From: Bagarius yarrelli
Taxonomy: Eukaryota; Chordata; Actinopteri; Siluriformes; Sisoridae
DNA: 64,000 bases
Reading direction: 5' to 3'
Assembly (NCBI GenBank): GCA_005784505.1
Contig: VCAZ01000025.1
Location: 3,742,501-3,806,500, forward strand
Below, one piece after another: positions 24,576 to 37,616 of the stretch. A program made the position numbers and the translations under genes. The notes under the pieces are model-generated. The model saw only the letters and a program-made list of their open reading frames with translations, ran no database searches and was not told where the DNA came from. Numbering within the stretch: the stretch's first letter is position 1; the number at the start of each line of letters is the position of its first letter.

Positions 24576-26350
24576 TAATTTTTTTGTCATCATCAACATT
24601 GTAAGTGCATGATGGCGTTAATTGTACCTTAAGTTTTTTTTTGAAGGTGTGTTCACACCTATAGCTCTGTAAAAGTTTTTGATTTATTCATCTCTTGTTT
24701 AAGATCTATAATTAGTAGCATGTCTTTGTCGTTTACTCTCACTCTACTGGCTTTTTATACATAACGTTTCGTGTCTCCGTCCAACACATTTCTAGACACC
24801 TTCATTACAGCCAGGCATCATCCTGTTAAAAAATTGTGTTTCCGTCTTTCTTTGAAATGAAACAGAAAATTTCCCATTTACAGACGTGTGCTGAAAAGAA
24901 CATCGCTCCTTCTCCACCTCCCCTTGCTCTCAGCAGAGAGCCCAGCAGCCAGCGCTCGGCTCTAACCGAGATTGACATTTTCCTTCTAATGAAATATGCT
25001 CCAAAAATTACAATCCATATTTAGAGGTAATGAAACCATCCAGAGTCATTCTTTTCTGGCACTCCTCCCAGCACTACGCACCTTTTCCCTATTTACCCAG
25101 TGGCGGGCGGTACATTTAGTACCTGGGACTTCAGTGGGGACTTACCCAACCTCTTAATACCACCACTGTCATGTCACTATTATAGAAACCATTAATACTA
25201 TACAAGGATGTGGGTAAAAACGGAAAGTGATCGTAATGCACAATAACCCAAATTACTGAAGATAATCCACATCCCAGTATAGTATAAACAAGCAGGCTAA
25301 CTACATATAACGGCTTTTCACTTTGTGCTTAACTTTATACCTCAAAGAGCAACATTTGACACTGGTTATTTGCAAGTAGGTAATTTATAAAGAACCCCCT
25401 GTTGTTTTTTATTTGCTGGAGAGGGTTAGTACTGCTTTTTCTGTGCCAAACATAGAGTAAATCGATGTGGTGTAAAAATATTACAGCTAAATGCTTAGCA
25501 ACAGACATCCAATCAGGAACTGAACAGGATGTACCTCAGGTAGCGTCGGTCAGCAAAACACTGAGCGATGAGGAAGTGTAACACATGAGCTAGAAGGAAA
25601 TACGATTTTTTTTAAATATTATGACTTCATATTACTGCATTAAATTGTTCTTTTTGTTATTATGGTCGTGTTAGTCACAGGATTTAATGAATCTTTTGCT
25701 GCTTTACATGTATAACATGATAAATGTACTTATTACTTACAGTGATTTTGCTCAGTCGAACACTGACTTAATCCTCTACCTGGTTTTTTATAGTTTTTCA
25801 TAGCTCCTTTCGATACTAATGCTAATACTAATGATACTTTTTGCATTAAATTCATTTCATTTCATTTAAAATACTATACAGTGTACACTTTCATGCATTG
25901 CTTATTTGTGCTTTTAAAGCATTAATATGGCCCCTCGAACAATTATATACATCATTAATAACTACACACTTTGTATTTTTTTTTTCTTTAACTTATAAAA
26001 GCTATACATCTAAACAAATTGCTAAGAAGCTGCTGAGTTCCCACTATGCTCTTCCTAAAAACAGCAAGAAAGTTGAACTGCATCCAAAGCGACGTCTAAA
26101 TTATGGCTGCTTATTTAAAAAAAAAAAAGGGAATAGCTGTCCGGGGAAATATGAGCAGCTTTAGTATGTCTCAACCCAAAAAAAGGGCTGGGTGGAAAAA
26201 AAACCTGGAGTAATAAAGACACGACCTTCTGCACAATTTTAAAATGCCTTCGGTTACGACAAAGTTTTAATGCCATGTTTAACAAAAGGTCGTAATATTT
26301 AGAAAATAAAGTAAAAATTACACGATTTAGGAAATACTTTGAAAATAAAG

Positions 26351-26523
26351 TCGGAATACTTTGAGAAAGGAGTCGGAATACTTTGGGAATGGAGTCGGAA
26401 TACTTTGGGAATGGAGTCGGAATACTTTGGGAATGGAGTCGGAATACTTTGGGAATGGAGTCGGAATACTTTGGGAATGGAGTCGGAATACTTTGGGAAT
26501 GGAGTCGGAATACTTTGGGAATA
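26351..26523. repeat. 22-bp minisatellite, about 8 units
   Basis: The unit contains GGAATACTTTGGGAATGG; seven units are almost identical. Diverged units flank it (from about 26330 and to about 26566). Because 22 is not a multiple of 3, all frames stay open and give artificial repeat ORFs. Confidence 0.92.
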
Positions 26524-27614
26524 GTAATAGTTTTACAATAAAATCGGAATCGTTTGAGAATAAAGTGGCACTAAAACATTGTTGAATAAGGTCCCCTGAA
26601 GGTTTGATTGTCCTTTACCTCTGTGTTTTCAATTATATCAAAAATGCCTAATTTTTAGTCGAGTGTTAGCTTAAAGTATTGCTGTAGAACTGTAAATAGT
26701 TTTTTTCAGTCACAGCTTATTATACACTTTTATACCACAACATTGTTAAACTCTCAATTGTCTTTGATTTAAAGGTGCCAATTTTTTTTTCTATAACAGC
26801 ACCGCTGGCAATAGTTCTGACACGAAAGGGAATCACAGGTTTGTATTTATGTGCTCGCTTCTATAGTAGCAGCTCGTTCACAAGGAATTGATGAGGTTTT
26901 TATATAAATTAAATTACATTAAAATTAAACATTATGACCAAGCTGATGACTTGTTGCCAAATTTACTGCTAATCTGAGACATGTTCTATATATTAAGACG
27001 TCTTTCTAAAAGACCCAAAGGTACTGACTTGCAGGCTGTAGTGGATGTCAATTTAAAAAAAAAAACTTTCAACATCTATCCATCCATCCATAGAGATATC
27101 TGATCAATCTCATCAAAACTCTATCTGATAACTCAATTCCGTCTCTGTCTGTCTGTCTATCTATCTATTCGTCTGTCTGTCTATTGACAGGTGATATGAA
27201 CATTAATTACCTTGTTAATATGGCACTTATCAAGTAGTGGGATATATAAGCCAGCAAACGAATGGCTATTTTTTTAAATTGATGTGCTTAATGCAGAAAA
27301 AAATGGCCGTAGGAGTACCATGGAAAAGTGGTCATATGTTTCACTAATTTCCTTTTAATGAATAAAAGTTTAATAAACTCTATATTAAATCTACTCTCTG
27401 TGTCCTTTATTGTCACGTCTTGCCCCGTGTTTCATGAAGCATGTTGTTTCCTCTTGCCTCACCAACCATTTATTGTCAACATGACAATAAAATTTTCCAG
27501 TCGTAAATTGGTGACATGGTCATGGTGGCTCGAGGCTCATTGATAAATAAGACAGCAAAGGTTACGCTATATGTTTGATTGTCTTTAGAAGTGGAAAGTT
27601 ATTATAGTAAGATG

Positions 27615-27900
27615 TTAAAATGGACAGTGTGTTACAGCATGCTGTGCATGGGGATGTGTTGTGCACATGCTGGCCACTGCTTGAAAAAGCAGAGAAGGTC
27701 AACATGATCATTAGAGCTGAACCTTGGAGCAATGGAGGAAGGTGGCCTAATCTGATGAATCATTCTTTGTTTTACATCATGTGGAAGCTGTTTGTAACAT
27801 TTACCATGGCAACAGCAGTCCCTGATAGCAGTGGCAGCTTTCAGCGGGAAATAAAACCCTGCCACACTGCAAACAAAGTTTCAGGAGTGGATTGAAAATC
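27615..27900 (+). mobile_element. DNA-transposon coding remnant
   Basis: The sequence 'catgatcattagagctgaac', 'cttggagcaatggaggaagg' and 'tctgatgaatcattctttg' recurs in teleost genomes as decayed transposase DNA. Boundaries and superfamily are uncertain. Confidence 0.45.
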
Positions 27901-29544
27901 TATGATTAAGTTCAAGGTGTTAACTTGGTCTGGGCTTTTCTGAAAACTTTGTGGGAAAAGCCTCTGTGGGATGCGCCGGACAAAGTTTAAAATAAATTCA
28001 TTAAATGTGTGTTAAACAGTGTGCACAGTCCGCCTTCTACGATGTTTCTTTCGTTGCAGCATTCTTGACATGTAATCATGTGGTTTCTGATGTCGACTGA
28101 GCAGACCTGTGTGTAATCATTGTTAGATAAGGCACGATGGAGGGATAGCTGGGGAGGAACAGCAAAAGTGAGCGATGGTGTCTTCCCCATGGTCTAATTG
28201 CTTGGCTGGAGCAGCTGGGTTGAGCTGCCATGTCACTGTGATTTGTTCGATCTGTGAAAGCTGGGAGGAATTCTGAGGCCGATTTTTCATCTCTGATGGA
28301 AAGGCATGCCAAGTGCCTGTCATGGGTTGGTGTGTGTAACGTTTGTTTTCATGGGCACGCCGTCCTGCAAGCATGCATTTTCAACTGGGCCGTATTAGCT
28401 GAAATCTGAAAGAGACGTTTTTCCAGTGATCTTCGAGTGTATAAATAACAAGCTGACAGCAGCTGTAGTCCCAAATTTTCAATGCAGCTAAAAAATGTCA
28501 CATAGGTAAGATCTAAGCAAGGTAAGCGCAGGGCTGATCGAAATGTAATAAAGTCTGAGAGAATGGAAGGAGAAATGTCTGTGAACCCAGCGAACGTAAT
28601 AAGCAAAGATTTAAAAATGGAATAACACCATGTAACAAGATGCAACCAGAAGCCTTTCACTGAGGAATACAAATGAAGAGAGTTCATGAGCTTTAGACAA
28701 CATCTCTGACTTTTGATTACTCATTTAAAACAATGTTCGGTAATCATCATTCGGGTTCTCAGATGTTCGCTGCATGCCACGAGCAGTTTTACAGGGGAAT
28801 AAAAAGCCATTTTATAATGCTACAACAGGCAGAATAATGAACGGCACAGCAGGTACACTTTTAAAATGAATAGTGGCAGAAATGGCTTTTTCAGTGGATG
28901 CCATAGAAAAATCATTATTTTGGTTTCCCAAGGAACCCTGTGCTGGATTTTTGATTTTTTGTTTTAGTGCCACTAGTACAAGCAAAATGTCAAAAATACC
29001 TATTAATGTTTTTATTATAGACTGAAAGGATCTTTTTGTGTTGAAAAAATGCCCCACTTGAAAGGTAACGACTATATTGGTATTCCTGCCTGATTTTCTT
29101 CTTTACCATTTCCTTTTTTTTTTTCAATTTTCTATTCTTTACTCTCTCTCGCCCTTTTCATTTCTCTTCTTTTTTGGTTTAATTCTCTTTCATCTTCTTT
29201 CACTTCTCATCTTTTGGATTTTTTCTATCTACTTTTCCTACTTCTTTGTGTATTCTTCCTTTCTTTCTTTTTTTTTTTTGTTTCAATTTAACTGCAAATG
29301 GACGCTTTAAAAATTTAGAGCTCAGTTTTGCATCTTTTTTACTATAATATATTCAGACTATCATTATAGCCTATTTTTAAAAATATGGTGAAAAAGATAT
29401 AATTGTGAATTTACACCAGTTACACCCTTCGATAACTTAACTTATCGAAGAGTGTAAGATATTTTGGAGAAATTTTGCTTAAAGGCTGAGTAGGCGATTT
29501 GGATTAAAAACATTTTTTTCTTCTGCTGCAAGCACTCATTAAGT

Positions 29545-29962
29545 AAAGCAGTCCAAATGTATTTATATGCATTTATATATTCTGTGGAAAGCGTATGACC
29601 AAAAAAAGCCTTCCATCCAATTGAAATGTGCGGTCTGAATATTATGATAGGCGTTCCTACCTGCCTGTCCACATGTGTGTGCAAACCTCTGCGCACCCTG
29701 TTCACACTGACAGGATACGTCATCACACCGGGTTGCCAGATTGGGCAGTTTTGACTTTGATTGTGCTTGGGCAGGTGTACAAAATTTGGAATCAGTCTGG
29801 CGTTTTTTTAACACATTTAAAGGCTATTGATTTGCCTTTCCTTTTAACTTTAATGCATGGACAGTTTCAACAGCACCTACAATTACTGTGGAATAAAAAC
29901 AGATCACAACAGAGCGAAAAGCCCGTGGTGCGTTTCTACACTGGTGTCGACTACAGGAGTAA
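29545..29962. repeat. interspersed repeat, copy 2 (pair with 21155-21462)
   Basis: Same ordered blocks as copy 1 but with an extra ~110 bp before the final 'gtcgactacag', so it is the more complete copy. No inverted termini recognised. Confidence 0.6.
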
Positions 29963-30477
29963 AAAGGCCTGAAGAATGACGTTATGGTTAAAGAATTTTT
30001 GGACAGGTAGAAATATAGTGTGATTGGATTTGGTGTGTTTTGATGGTAACTTATGTAGTTTCTGTACCTTTACAAATGATCTAAACTGCAGCAGCAGCGG
30101 CATGTAATCAGGTACTATATTTATGGTTGGTATTTTAGTATTGTTATTAACTGTACTATAAAGTGGTGGATGACACATGTGTTGCAGTAAGTCTAGTCTG
30201 TGCAGGTTCATGTGATCAGGAGGCATGCTTTAGCATTTTCCGAGAGTTCTCTTTGCTCCTTTAAGTAAATATATGAATATATAAAGTCTTCTTACTGAAA
30301 TTATTTAATTAACATGGTTTAACCAAAGTTTGTAGTATCATTTTTTATTTTAGGCTTTATAAACTGTAAGTTCAGAAGGTTCAATTTGCACAGTGAGGAC
30401 AGGAAGACACACAAGGGTTAAATTTCTTTGTATGTGTTTTTATTCGTTTTTGTTTTAAATTTATGCCTAACCGTGTC

Positions 30478-30700
30478 CTTGTGCACAAAGCAAGCTACAC
30501 GAGGACATTGGATGCCAAGCCTGGAGTTTTAGGACCTGAATGCCTTTCACAGTCTGTCTCTGACCTTACTTAACCCCACCTTTCAGATGAATTGGATACC
30601 ATCTCCTGACCTCAGTCACACTCTTGTGGTCCAATAAAAACAAATCCCCACCGTCACGCTCTAAAATATTTCTACACTTTTTCTATAGCCTTCTCAATGA
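30478..30700 (+). mobile_element. Tc1-like transposon remnant
   Basis: Shows 'gtgcacaaagcaagctacac', 'taaccccacctttcagatga', 'cactcttgtggtccaataaa' and 'aaatccccaccgtcacgctc'. Strongly decayed. Confidence 0.65.
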
Positions 30701-30969
30701 TCTTATAGCATCGAAACTCTGGAATTGGATGCTTGCAGAACAGATGATTGACAGTTAGATTGCCACATAATAAAGTCTATTGTGTATGTTTCTATTACGT
30801 CATATTGTTTGTATTACATAGTAGATATGCTGAGACAAAATTAAACAAGCTGGAGTCTGGTGGACTGGGGTAGCTGGGCACTAAAAAAAGCTGCAAAGGG
30901 TCCCTGTTATTTATAACACCATTTCTGTTCTGTCAGCATGAGGCCTGTGTGTATGTGTGTGTGTATGTA

Positions 30970-30979
<10 letters not shown>

Positions 30980-31048
<69 letters not shown>
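30980..31048. repeat. (AT)n tract 1
   Basis: About 34 uninterrupted AT units, preceded by a TG/TATG-rich lead. Confidence 0.95.
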
Positions 31049-31050
<2 letters not shown>

Positions 31051-31080
31051 TAAGTTGAAGCCGTATATTGCGTGTGTGTT

Positions 31081-31086
<6 letters not shown>

Positions 31087-31166
<80 letters not shown>
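31087..31166. repeat. (AT)n tract 2
   Basis: About 39 AT units, only 38 bp after tract 1. Confidence 0.95.
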
Positions 31167-31171
<5 letters not shown>

Positions 31172-31799
31172 GTGTATATTTATGCAATAAATACTAATAT
31201 ATCATTCAACAATTAACTGCTTGACTTAATTTTTCTGTTATATTCTTACATTTTATGCTAAAGATATCCTAAAAACTTTTTATTTGTATAACAGCACAGC
31301 CTGAATTGTGCCATTTGTTATATCACAGAATTCTGCCACAGAATTTATGAATTATTTATTCATAAATGGAACATTGCATATGTAACTGGTTATAGATACG
31401 TTTAATAGAAAAGATAATGTCTTCAACTGAGCACTTTGTGTTACTGCTGTAGCTGCTGCTAATGCTGTGCTGTTATAGAAAAGGAGTGCACACCTTCCGG
31501 ATCAAGACTTTTACCCTGATAACATAGAATATCCAGCTAAATTTGTAGGTGCTGATGTCAAAATGCGGTCGTACCTTTTTTTGTTTGTCTCGGAATAGTG
31601 AACCTTTTTTTTTTTTAAAGTAACTTGCAATTATTTAGCATCCAGAAACAATGAAAAAAGGAGTGCTTATCTGCTTTCATGTGCTACATAAAGGACTGGG
31701 CGATGTGAACATTTACAATTACGATAAATAAACGAACAATCGTCAAATGTCAAAATGTCCTGAAAGAGTCTTCTTATGCGAGTTGGTTTTTGATGTGTC

Positions 31800-32015
31800 T
31801 AGACTGTTGTCCATTCTGATTGAGATCCTATGATGTGACATAGGGGATCATGTTCGTAAGTCTGACAAGCACCAATTGCGAAAGACAGTGGGGACCCGAT
31901 TCAAGCCTTCATTGCTATAACATACTTTCTAGACAACTGGGCGCTTCCAAGTTTGTGTCTGTAGTTTAGGGGAAACACTAGTAAAGGGGTCCACAAACTT
32001 TTAGTCATATGTTAA
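31800..32015 (+). mobile_element. Tc1-like transposon remnant
   Basis: Contains 'tctagacaactgggcgcttc' and 'aagtttgtgtctgtagtttag', then 'gggtccacaaacttttagtc', the last matching the terminal region of this family. Internally deleted. Confidence 0.5.
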
Positions 32016-32101
32016 ACATGCTGCATATTAATTTATTTGCTGATGAGTTTTGTTTTCTAGACGAAACTTTCTTCTTTTCTTAAGTCCATTCGATAATTTA
32101 T

Positions 32102-32401
32102 GTATAAATGGAATTTGGACATACTACGTCTGCCATTTTGATATTGACACGTAACATTTGACGCGTAACACTTAACATGACGCGCATAACACTTAAAGTC
32201 TCCGCTTTCCGCCACTTTTGCATATGGCGAGCCGTCTCTTTTGTAGCCTTATAGGATAGTAAAGTGTACATAGTATGCATCCTTCCAAATTCAGGTGGGA
32301 GTAGTAGGTCATCTGAGATCATTATTTGTACTGTATTTCGCATATTAATAATTCAGACATATATTACTCAATTTTATTTGTATAGCGCTTTTTAAAAAAA
32401 A
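32102..32401. repeat. duplicate copy 1 (about 300 bp), A-tract end and flanking direct repeats
   Basis: Nearly identical to 33637-33933 from 'gtataaatggaatttggac' to 'tatagcgcttttt'. It ends in an A-tract, and 17-bp near-perfect direct repeats flank it: GTCCATTCGATAATTTA at 32084-32100 and GTCCATTCGATTATTTA at 32403-32419. Confidence 0.85.
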
Positions 32402-33636
32402 TGTCCATTCGATTATTTAATATAAAATCTGTTAGCAAGCTTTTAAACTTTTTGTGTTTTTATGGAAGTAAATAAGAAATTAAATCAGAAACTCATCTTA
32501 GGTGTGAAATGAAACCCTGACATTCAGCATGAAGTGAATTTCTTGCCTCAGCACCCAGCCTAGGTGAAGGTCACGATTTGAATGCACTTCAGTGAAGTTA
32601 ATCAGATTTCTAGCTCTTCCTTTTCTGTCTTCCAGAGTATGACTGCTACATTCGGTTGTTTGTGAGGCAGCTTCATATATTTTTCATCACTGGAAAATAC
32701 CTGCTCAGGCTTGCCTTTATTGTTATTCATATTCACGAGTAGAGAGTCAGACAAAACACACCGCTTTGTTTAGCATTTCATAGTGGATTGTATACACAAG
32801 CGGCTGTTGATGATCAGTTTTAAGGGCTTCGTGAATATTGTTTTGTTTTCAACACTATGTTATGTCTGTAGGAAGAAAGATCTTCAGAGGAATGGAAGGC
32901 AGGGACAGGGGGAGGCCGTGCACCGGAGGGCGATCGATGTTGTATTTAAGGTTGAGCAGAGAAAAGCGAGAGAGGGAAAAGGCCACATAGGCAGTCTGCA
33001 GGCTTAAGTTGCCGTAGTGACCATGGGAGGTTTTCGCGCACATGTGACCAAGTGGAATATTAAAAACAAGACGCCTTTACACCTTTAATTGGTTTCTTCT
33101 CCGAACGTAGACACACACATACAGATGAGCCGAGGCCTACAGCGTCACACATCGTAATGTGGAAATGTCACTCGACACACACATTCACACACACTGTTCA
33201 GTACAGACAGACCTGATTTCCTTTATTTTCCTGTCTAAAATAGATTTTTTTTCACAATTTTTTTTATTGTCCTCGCCCCAGGCCTGAATAATTTCATCAT
33301 TTTTCTCTTAGGACAAAGTCTGCATAACATACATTTGCTTAGGCGTTTATTCTCCAAGAAACTGGACATAATGAGCACATTCTGAGTTAATTCTACAACA
33401 CTAATGGATTCTTTGCATTAGCCAGCTTATGGCTGTCACAATAGTTTTTTTTTACATAAATAGAATGTAAATTTCTTTTGCTTCAATGCAAATTAAGGTG
33501 TTGTATAACATCGTTTTCCTGTAAACATTTGGCACTGTTGGAAATTGCATGCTGCTTATGTATATACTAAATTTAACTAAGTATGCACTTCCTGACCATT
33601 ATAAAGAGGATGTTCTGTATAGTATGGTTACGGGTA

Positions 33637-33933
33637 GTATAAATGGAATTTGGACATACTCCGTCTGCCATTTTGATATTGACATGTAACATTTGACGCG
33701 TAACACTTAACATGACGCGCATAACACTTAAAGTCGCCGCTTTCCGCCACTTTTGCATATGGCGAGCCGCCTCTTTTGTAGCCTTATAGGATAGTAAAGT
33801 GTACATCGTATGCATCCTTCCAAATTCAGGTGGGAGTAGTAGGTCATCTGAGATCATTATTTGTACTGTATTTCGCATATTAATAATTCAGACATATATT
33901 ACTCAATTTTATTTGTATAGCGCTTTTTTTAAA
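33637..33933. repeat. duplicate copy 2 (about 300 bp)
   Basis: Differs from copy 1 at only a handful of positions. It continues past the A-tract into the rest of the TTTATTTGTATAGCGC repeat, so it looks like the parent or a longer relative. The - strand ORFs in both copies are shared only because the DNA is duplicated. Confidence 0.85.
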
Positions 33934-34330
33934 AAAGAACATTTGTCTCAAAGCAGCTTTACAAAAAAAAAAAATGCAGTAACAGTGAAAAAAGTGTACA
34001 TTTGTCCCTAATAAGCAAGTGTACATTTGTCCCTAATAAGCAAGTGTACATTTGTCCCTAATGAGCAAGCCGGAGGAAAGAAAGGGAAATTTACCCGAGA
34101 TGAAGTAGGAAAAAACGTTAAGAGGAACCAGACCCGAGGGAACTTATCCTCATCTGGGTGACACCGCATGTCTTGTTAATTAAAGTTTATGTTAATGATG
34201 ATGAAATGCAATGTAAACTGTAGCCTTGGGTCAGGGGAGAAGAGTGGGTCCTAGTCTATCTTCGAAGCTCCTCGAATTGGAGAAAAGGGGCAGGAAACTG
34301 GTCACTGGTACCTCAGGGGCATGTTTTAAC
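33903..34330 (+). mobile_element. 'TTTATTTGTATAGCGC' interspersed repeat with internal 25-bp triplication
   Basis: Starts 'caattttatttgtatagcgc' and 'tctcaaagcagctttac', and continues 'gaggaaccagacccgaggga' and 'ctcatctgggtgacacc', shared with 43715-44110. A 25-bp unit containing GTGTACATTTGTCCCTAA is present three times at 33992-34066. Confidence 0.7.
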
Positions 34331-36335
34331 CCGTGTATTTGAGAACTCCAGCAACTCACCCCGCGGAGTTAGGCAATTTCGGACAGAACCATTGTGTTTC
34401 TTTGAGTTCCAGTGATTTGATGCAGTGTTTGAGATTCAGGGACTTCACGGGCTGCTGCAGCTTTGAAAACTGCTGTCATGTTTTGGAAGAGTTTAGTGAT
34501 GCTACACCACTTACTACATAAAGTATTGCTATGTTACATCAGTAACATGTCCAGCTGAAGTGAAGATAAATTGTAGCTATAATGATGCACACATTGTGCC
34601 GTAACTAGTCTTTACTAGGAATCTAAGATCTCATGTGGGTCCCGTGATTTTTACTTTAGCGTGAGGCTCACTTTCTTCTTTGTTTCTCTAAAAAAAAAAA
34701 TGTAACTCAAGTAAATCAATGCTCAATCTACTTCAGCGCAACCGCCCTGTTTGCTTAAGGCTTTTATTGACAATATCGCCTGACAATTATAATAAGAAAA
34801 TTAAGTACAATTAAATGAAATTAATTGACAATAACACTGTGTCCAATATCGTATATTATTCTTTAAAGTATCTGGAAAAACAGTACACGAGGCAAGTAGT
34901 ATGTCTTAATTGTTAGAATTACAAAAACAGTACTATTTCTGCCTGGATACTGGAGTGTGCATATGATGGACACTTAACTATCCCATGAGCCCTCGAGAAA
35001 GACGACTTGAAAATTGCCGAAAGCGGCGATGCAGCACTTGTACACAAGTACTTTATAAAACATTGTTCCTCATGATTTAATCACACTTGTATTACATCAT
35101 CCAGTTAAATGACTTTCTTGTTAAAGGTTTTCAATTTCTGCACTGTTTATCACATGCCGACGTCAACATGGTGGATGTAGTACATCAGAACATTTAATCA
35201 CACTTCCAATAAACATAATACCTAGAATGTCCTCGTTATAGTCAGGAAGTTCTAAATCCAACAAAGATTGAACGATCTTAGACGCAGCGTCAGACTTGAT
35301 ATGTTTGTTTTCAATACATGAATCCTTTTTTAAACTTATTGCTTGTCTAGCGGTGCTTGGTTGGGTTTTTTTTTGCACTTCTTAAATGCATGCCGAATAT
35401 CCTGTTCAGTTCGAATATCTGAATGATTGACTGTAGGTTGCGGTTCGCTCTTTCAGCAGAAGCTCCAGTCAGATCAGAGTTTAAAACTTCTCATTGAAAC
35501 TTCCCACTCTCTATTTCACTTCTCCATCAGAAGTTTGGAATGCAGCAGGTTTGTTGTTCTCCTTAAGGGGCCTCTCTTTTCACCCCAGGCTGCAGGTAGA
35601 TTTTGTAATTGCATTGTGTTCATGACCTACGTTTTCTCTCCGAGTAGAAAGCAGTGTTCGATAAGGAGGCGTTAACACTGCTCCTGGAACATTGTGTCCT
35701 TATGTAGAGCATTTTTGCTGGATTGAGGAGAAGTAGCCACAGGCTACCTTAATCTCTCTCTGCATCCGTGCTACACAGGGAGATGATCCAGAGCGAGCGG
35801 TGAGAATGTGAAAGAAAGAGTGTGTGATTCACATGGAGCTCGGCATGCTTTCATTTCTTTTCCGATCGTACATCAAAAAAAAATCTCCCTGCCAGTTCTC
35901 TTGTGTAAGGCATTTATGAGATAATAACAACAGCAAAGTACCGCCTTTAGGAAGCTATGAATGCCAGCTAGTCCTGTTTTTTTTTTTTTTTTTTTTCAAT
36001 TTTTTTTTCAAAATCCCATCAAACAAAAAAAAAAAATGCGAGTTGGTGTTCAAAGCTTTTGTAAAGCTGCTCCAAATGCAAAAAAAAGCAGTAATAAAGT
36101 GAGTGTAAAAAGCATGAATAGCTTCATGGCATTTTAGCTATTAGTGTTATTGCTATTGCTGCCAGACCTTCTCACTCATGGCAGAGGGTCTCGACTCCTT
36201 GGTAGGTTTCTATTGACTGAGAGGGGATGTAAAGCAACCAGTCACAGCTTGCTTTGTTTAGGGACAAGAAAATGTATAGTCGTTGTCTGAACAAAAACAG
36301 GCCAGTGTGCATCGGATGATCACTTTATATCATAA

Positions 36336-36519
36336 GGGGAAGTGGTAGCGCAGTGGTTAAGGTGTTGGACTGCTAATTGGAAGATCGAGGTTTGATTCCC
36401 AGCACCACCAAGTTGCCACTGTTGGGCCCCTAAGCAAGTCCCCTAACTCCAATTGACTCTCAACACAAGAGATAAATGTAAGTCGTTCCAGATAAGCGCG
36501 TCTGCCGAATGCCGTAAAT
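36336..36519 (+). mobile_element. tRNA-derived SINE (family A), near full length
   Basis: Starts 'ggggaagtggtagcgcagtg' and has B-box sequence GGTTTGATTCCC, body 'gttgggcccctaagcaag' and tail 'cgcgtctgccgaatgccgta'. Confidence 0.88.
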
Positions 36520-37428
36520 TCGGAACAATCTGTTATTTCGCTGATCCTCATCGGCACCACGTACATTAGATCCTTACGGCAGCTTTTGTTACAGGCGACT
36601 GTAAAGAAAAATGAAACACTCTCCTCCCGAAAGTCTAGTAGAATCCAACCAATCAAAGTGACTCCTGAAATCGTTTTCAGTTTTGGTTATCAAATGCATA
36701 AGCTATTTAGCCGACAGTTTGTGGTGATGGCGTCTGATGCGAACACTAAGCTGTCCATGACATTTGACCTTGTCGAACATTCATCCAACCTGATGATATA
36801 CTGACTGTGACGTGTGCACAATACACCACCTTTAAAACTGTGTTCAGTCTATAACTGTTGAAATATCAATAAGCATCAAATGTGACTTTTTGGTGTAATT
36901 ATTTTAAATACTTCCCAGTATTGAAATAAAAACCCCAGCTGAGTCTACACGACTTCACAGCAAAGACATCAAACTCAATTTCAGTCTGGCAGTTCTGTGA
37001 GCCGCTGAAGGGCTATAAACCGAACTTATTTTCTCTTCTGAGTGCGTCTGTTCTCTAAGCCAGGTCTTTTATCGGGATGGTAAAGCGAAAGTGCTTGTAT
37101 ACTATTAAAACCTACATGCAGTCAGATTTTAGTGTAAATATACACTTCCACTGTAATAGTTTTATTTTGCTGTGCACTTCAGTTAGCAGAGAGAAATATG
37201 TGTAAACCGAGTGCTGTTCGGTGTCTGAAGGAGTCACAATTCTGTAGACGAAATGCTGAATGTCATATAATTGGAGTAAATATATAACTTTACTATTAAA
37301 ACAGTCACGATGTCACTTTAATTCATAAGAGAACGATTCAATACTCGACTTTACGTTTGAATCAGTCAGGATGTGATATTAATTGGCTTCAATACAATGT
37401 GATTCGAATAAGATGACCTTTAACAGTT

Positions 37429-37616
37429 ACATTTACAGCATTTGGCAGACGTCCTTATCCAGACCGACTTACATTTATCTCATTTCTACAACTGAGCGAT
37501 TAGGGGTTAAGGGCCTTGCTCAGGGGCCCAACAGTGGTAGCTTGATGGAGCTGGGAATCGAACCCAAAATCTTCGGGTCGGTAGTCCAACAGCTTAAGCA
37601 AGAGCCACCACTTCCC
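37429..37616 (-). mobile_element. tRNA-derived SINE (family A), near full length
   Basis: On the + strand: 'acatttacagcatttggcag', 'cttatccagaccgacttac', 'ggccttgctcaggggcccaa', 'gggaatcgaaccc' and 'gccaccacttccc'. This is the exact reverse order of the copy at 36336. Confidence 0.88.

Noticed and set aside
26339..26585. Repeat protein (SEYFGNGVGILWEWSRNTLGM type)
   Set aside because: The peptide repeat is only the translation of a 22-bp minisatellite that is open in all frames.
30938..31216. 92-codon ORF rich in Tyr-Ile
   Set aside because: It is the translation of (AT)n tracts.
32098..33878. Two similar - strand ORFs suggesting a small gene family
   Set aside because: They are similar because the underlying 300 bp is duplicated as DNA; no domain and no coding signature are visible.
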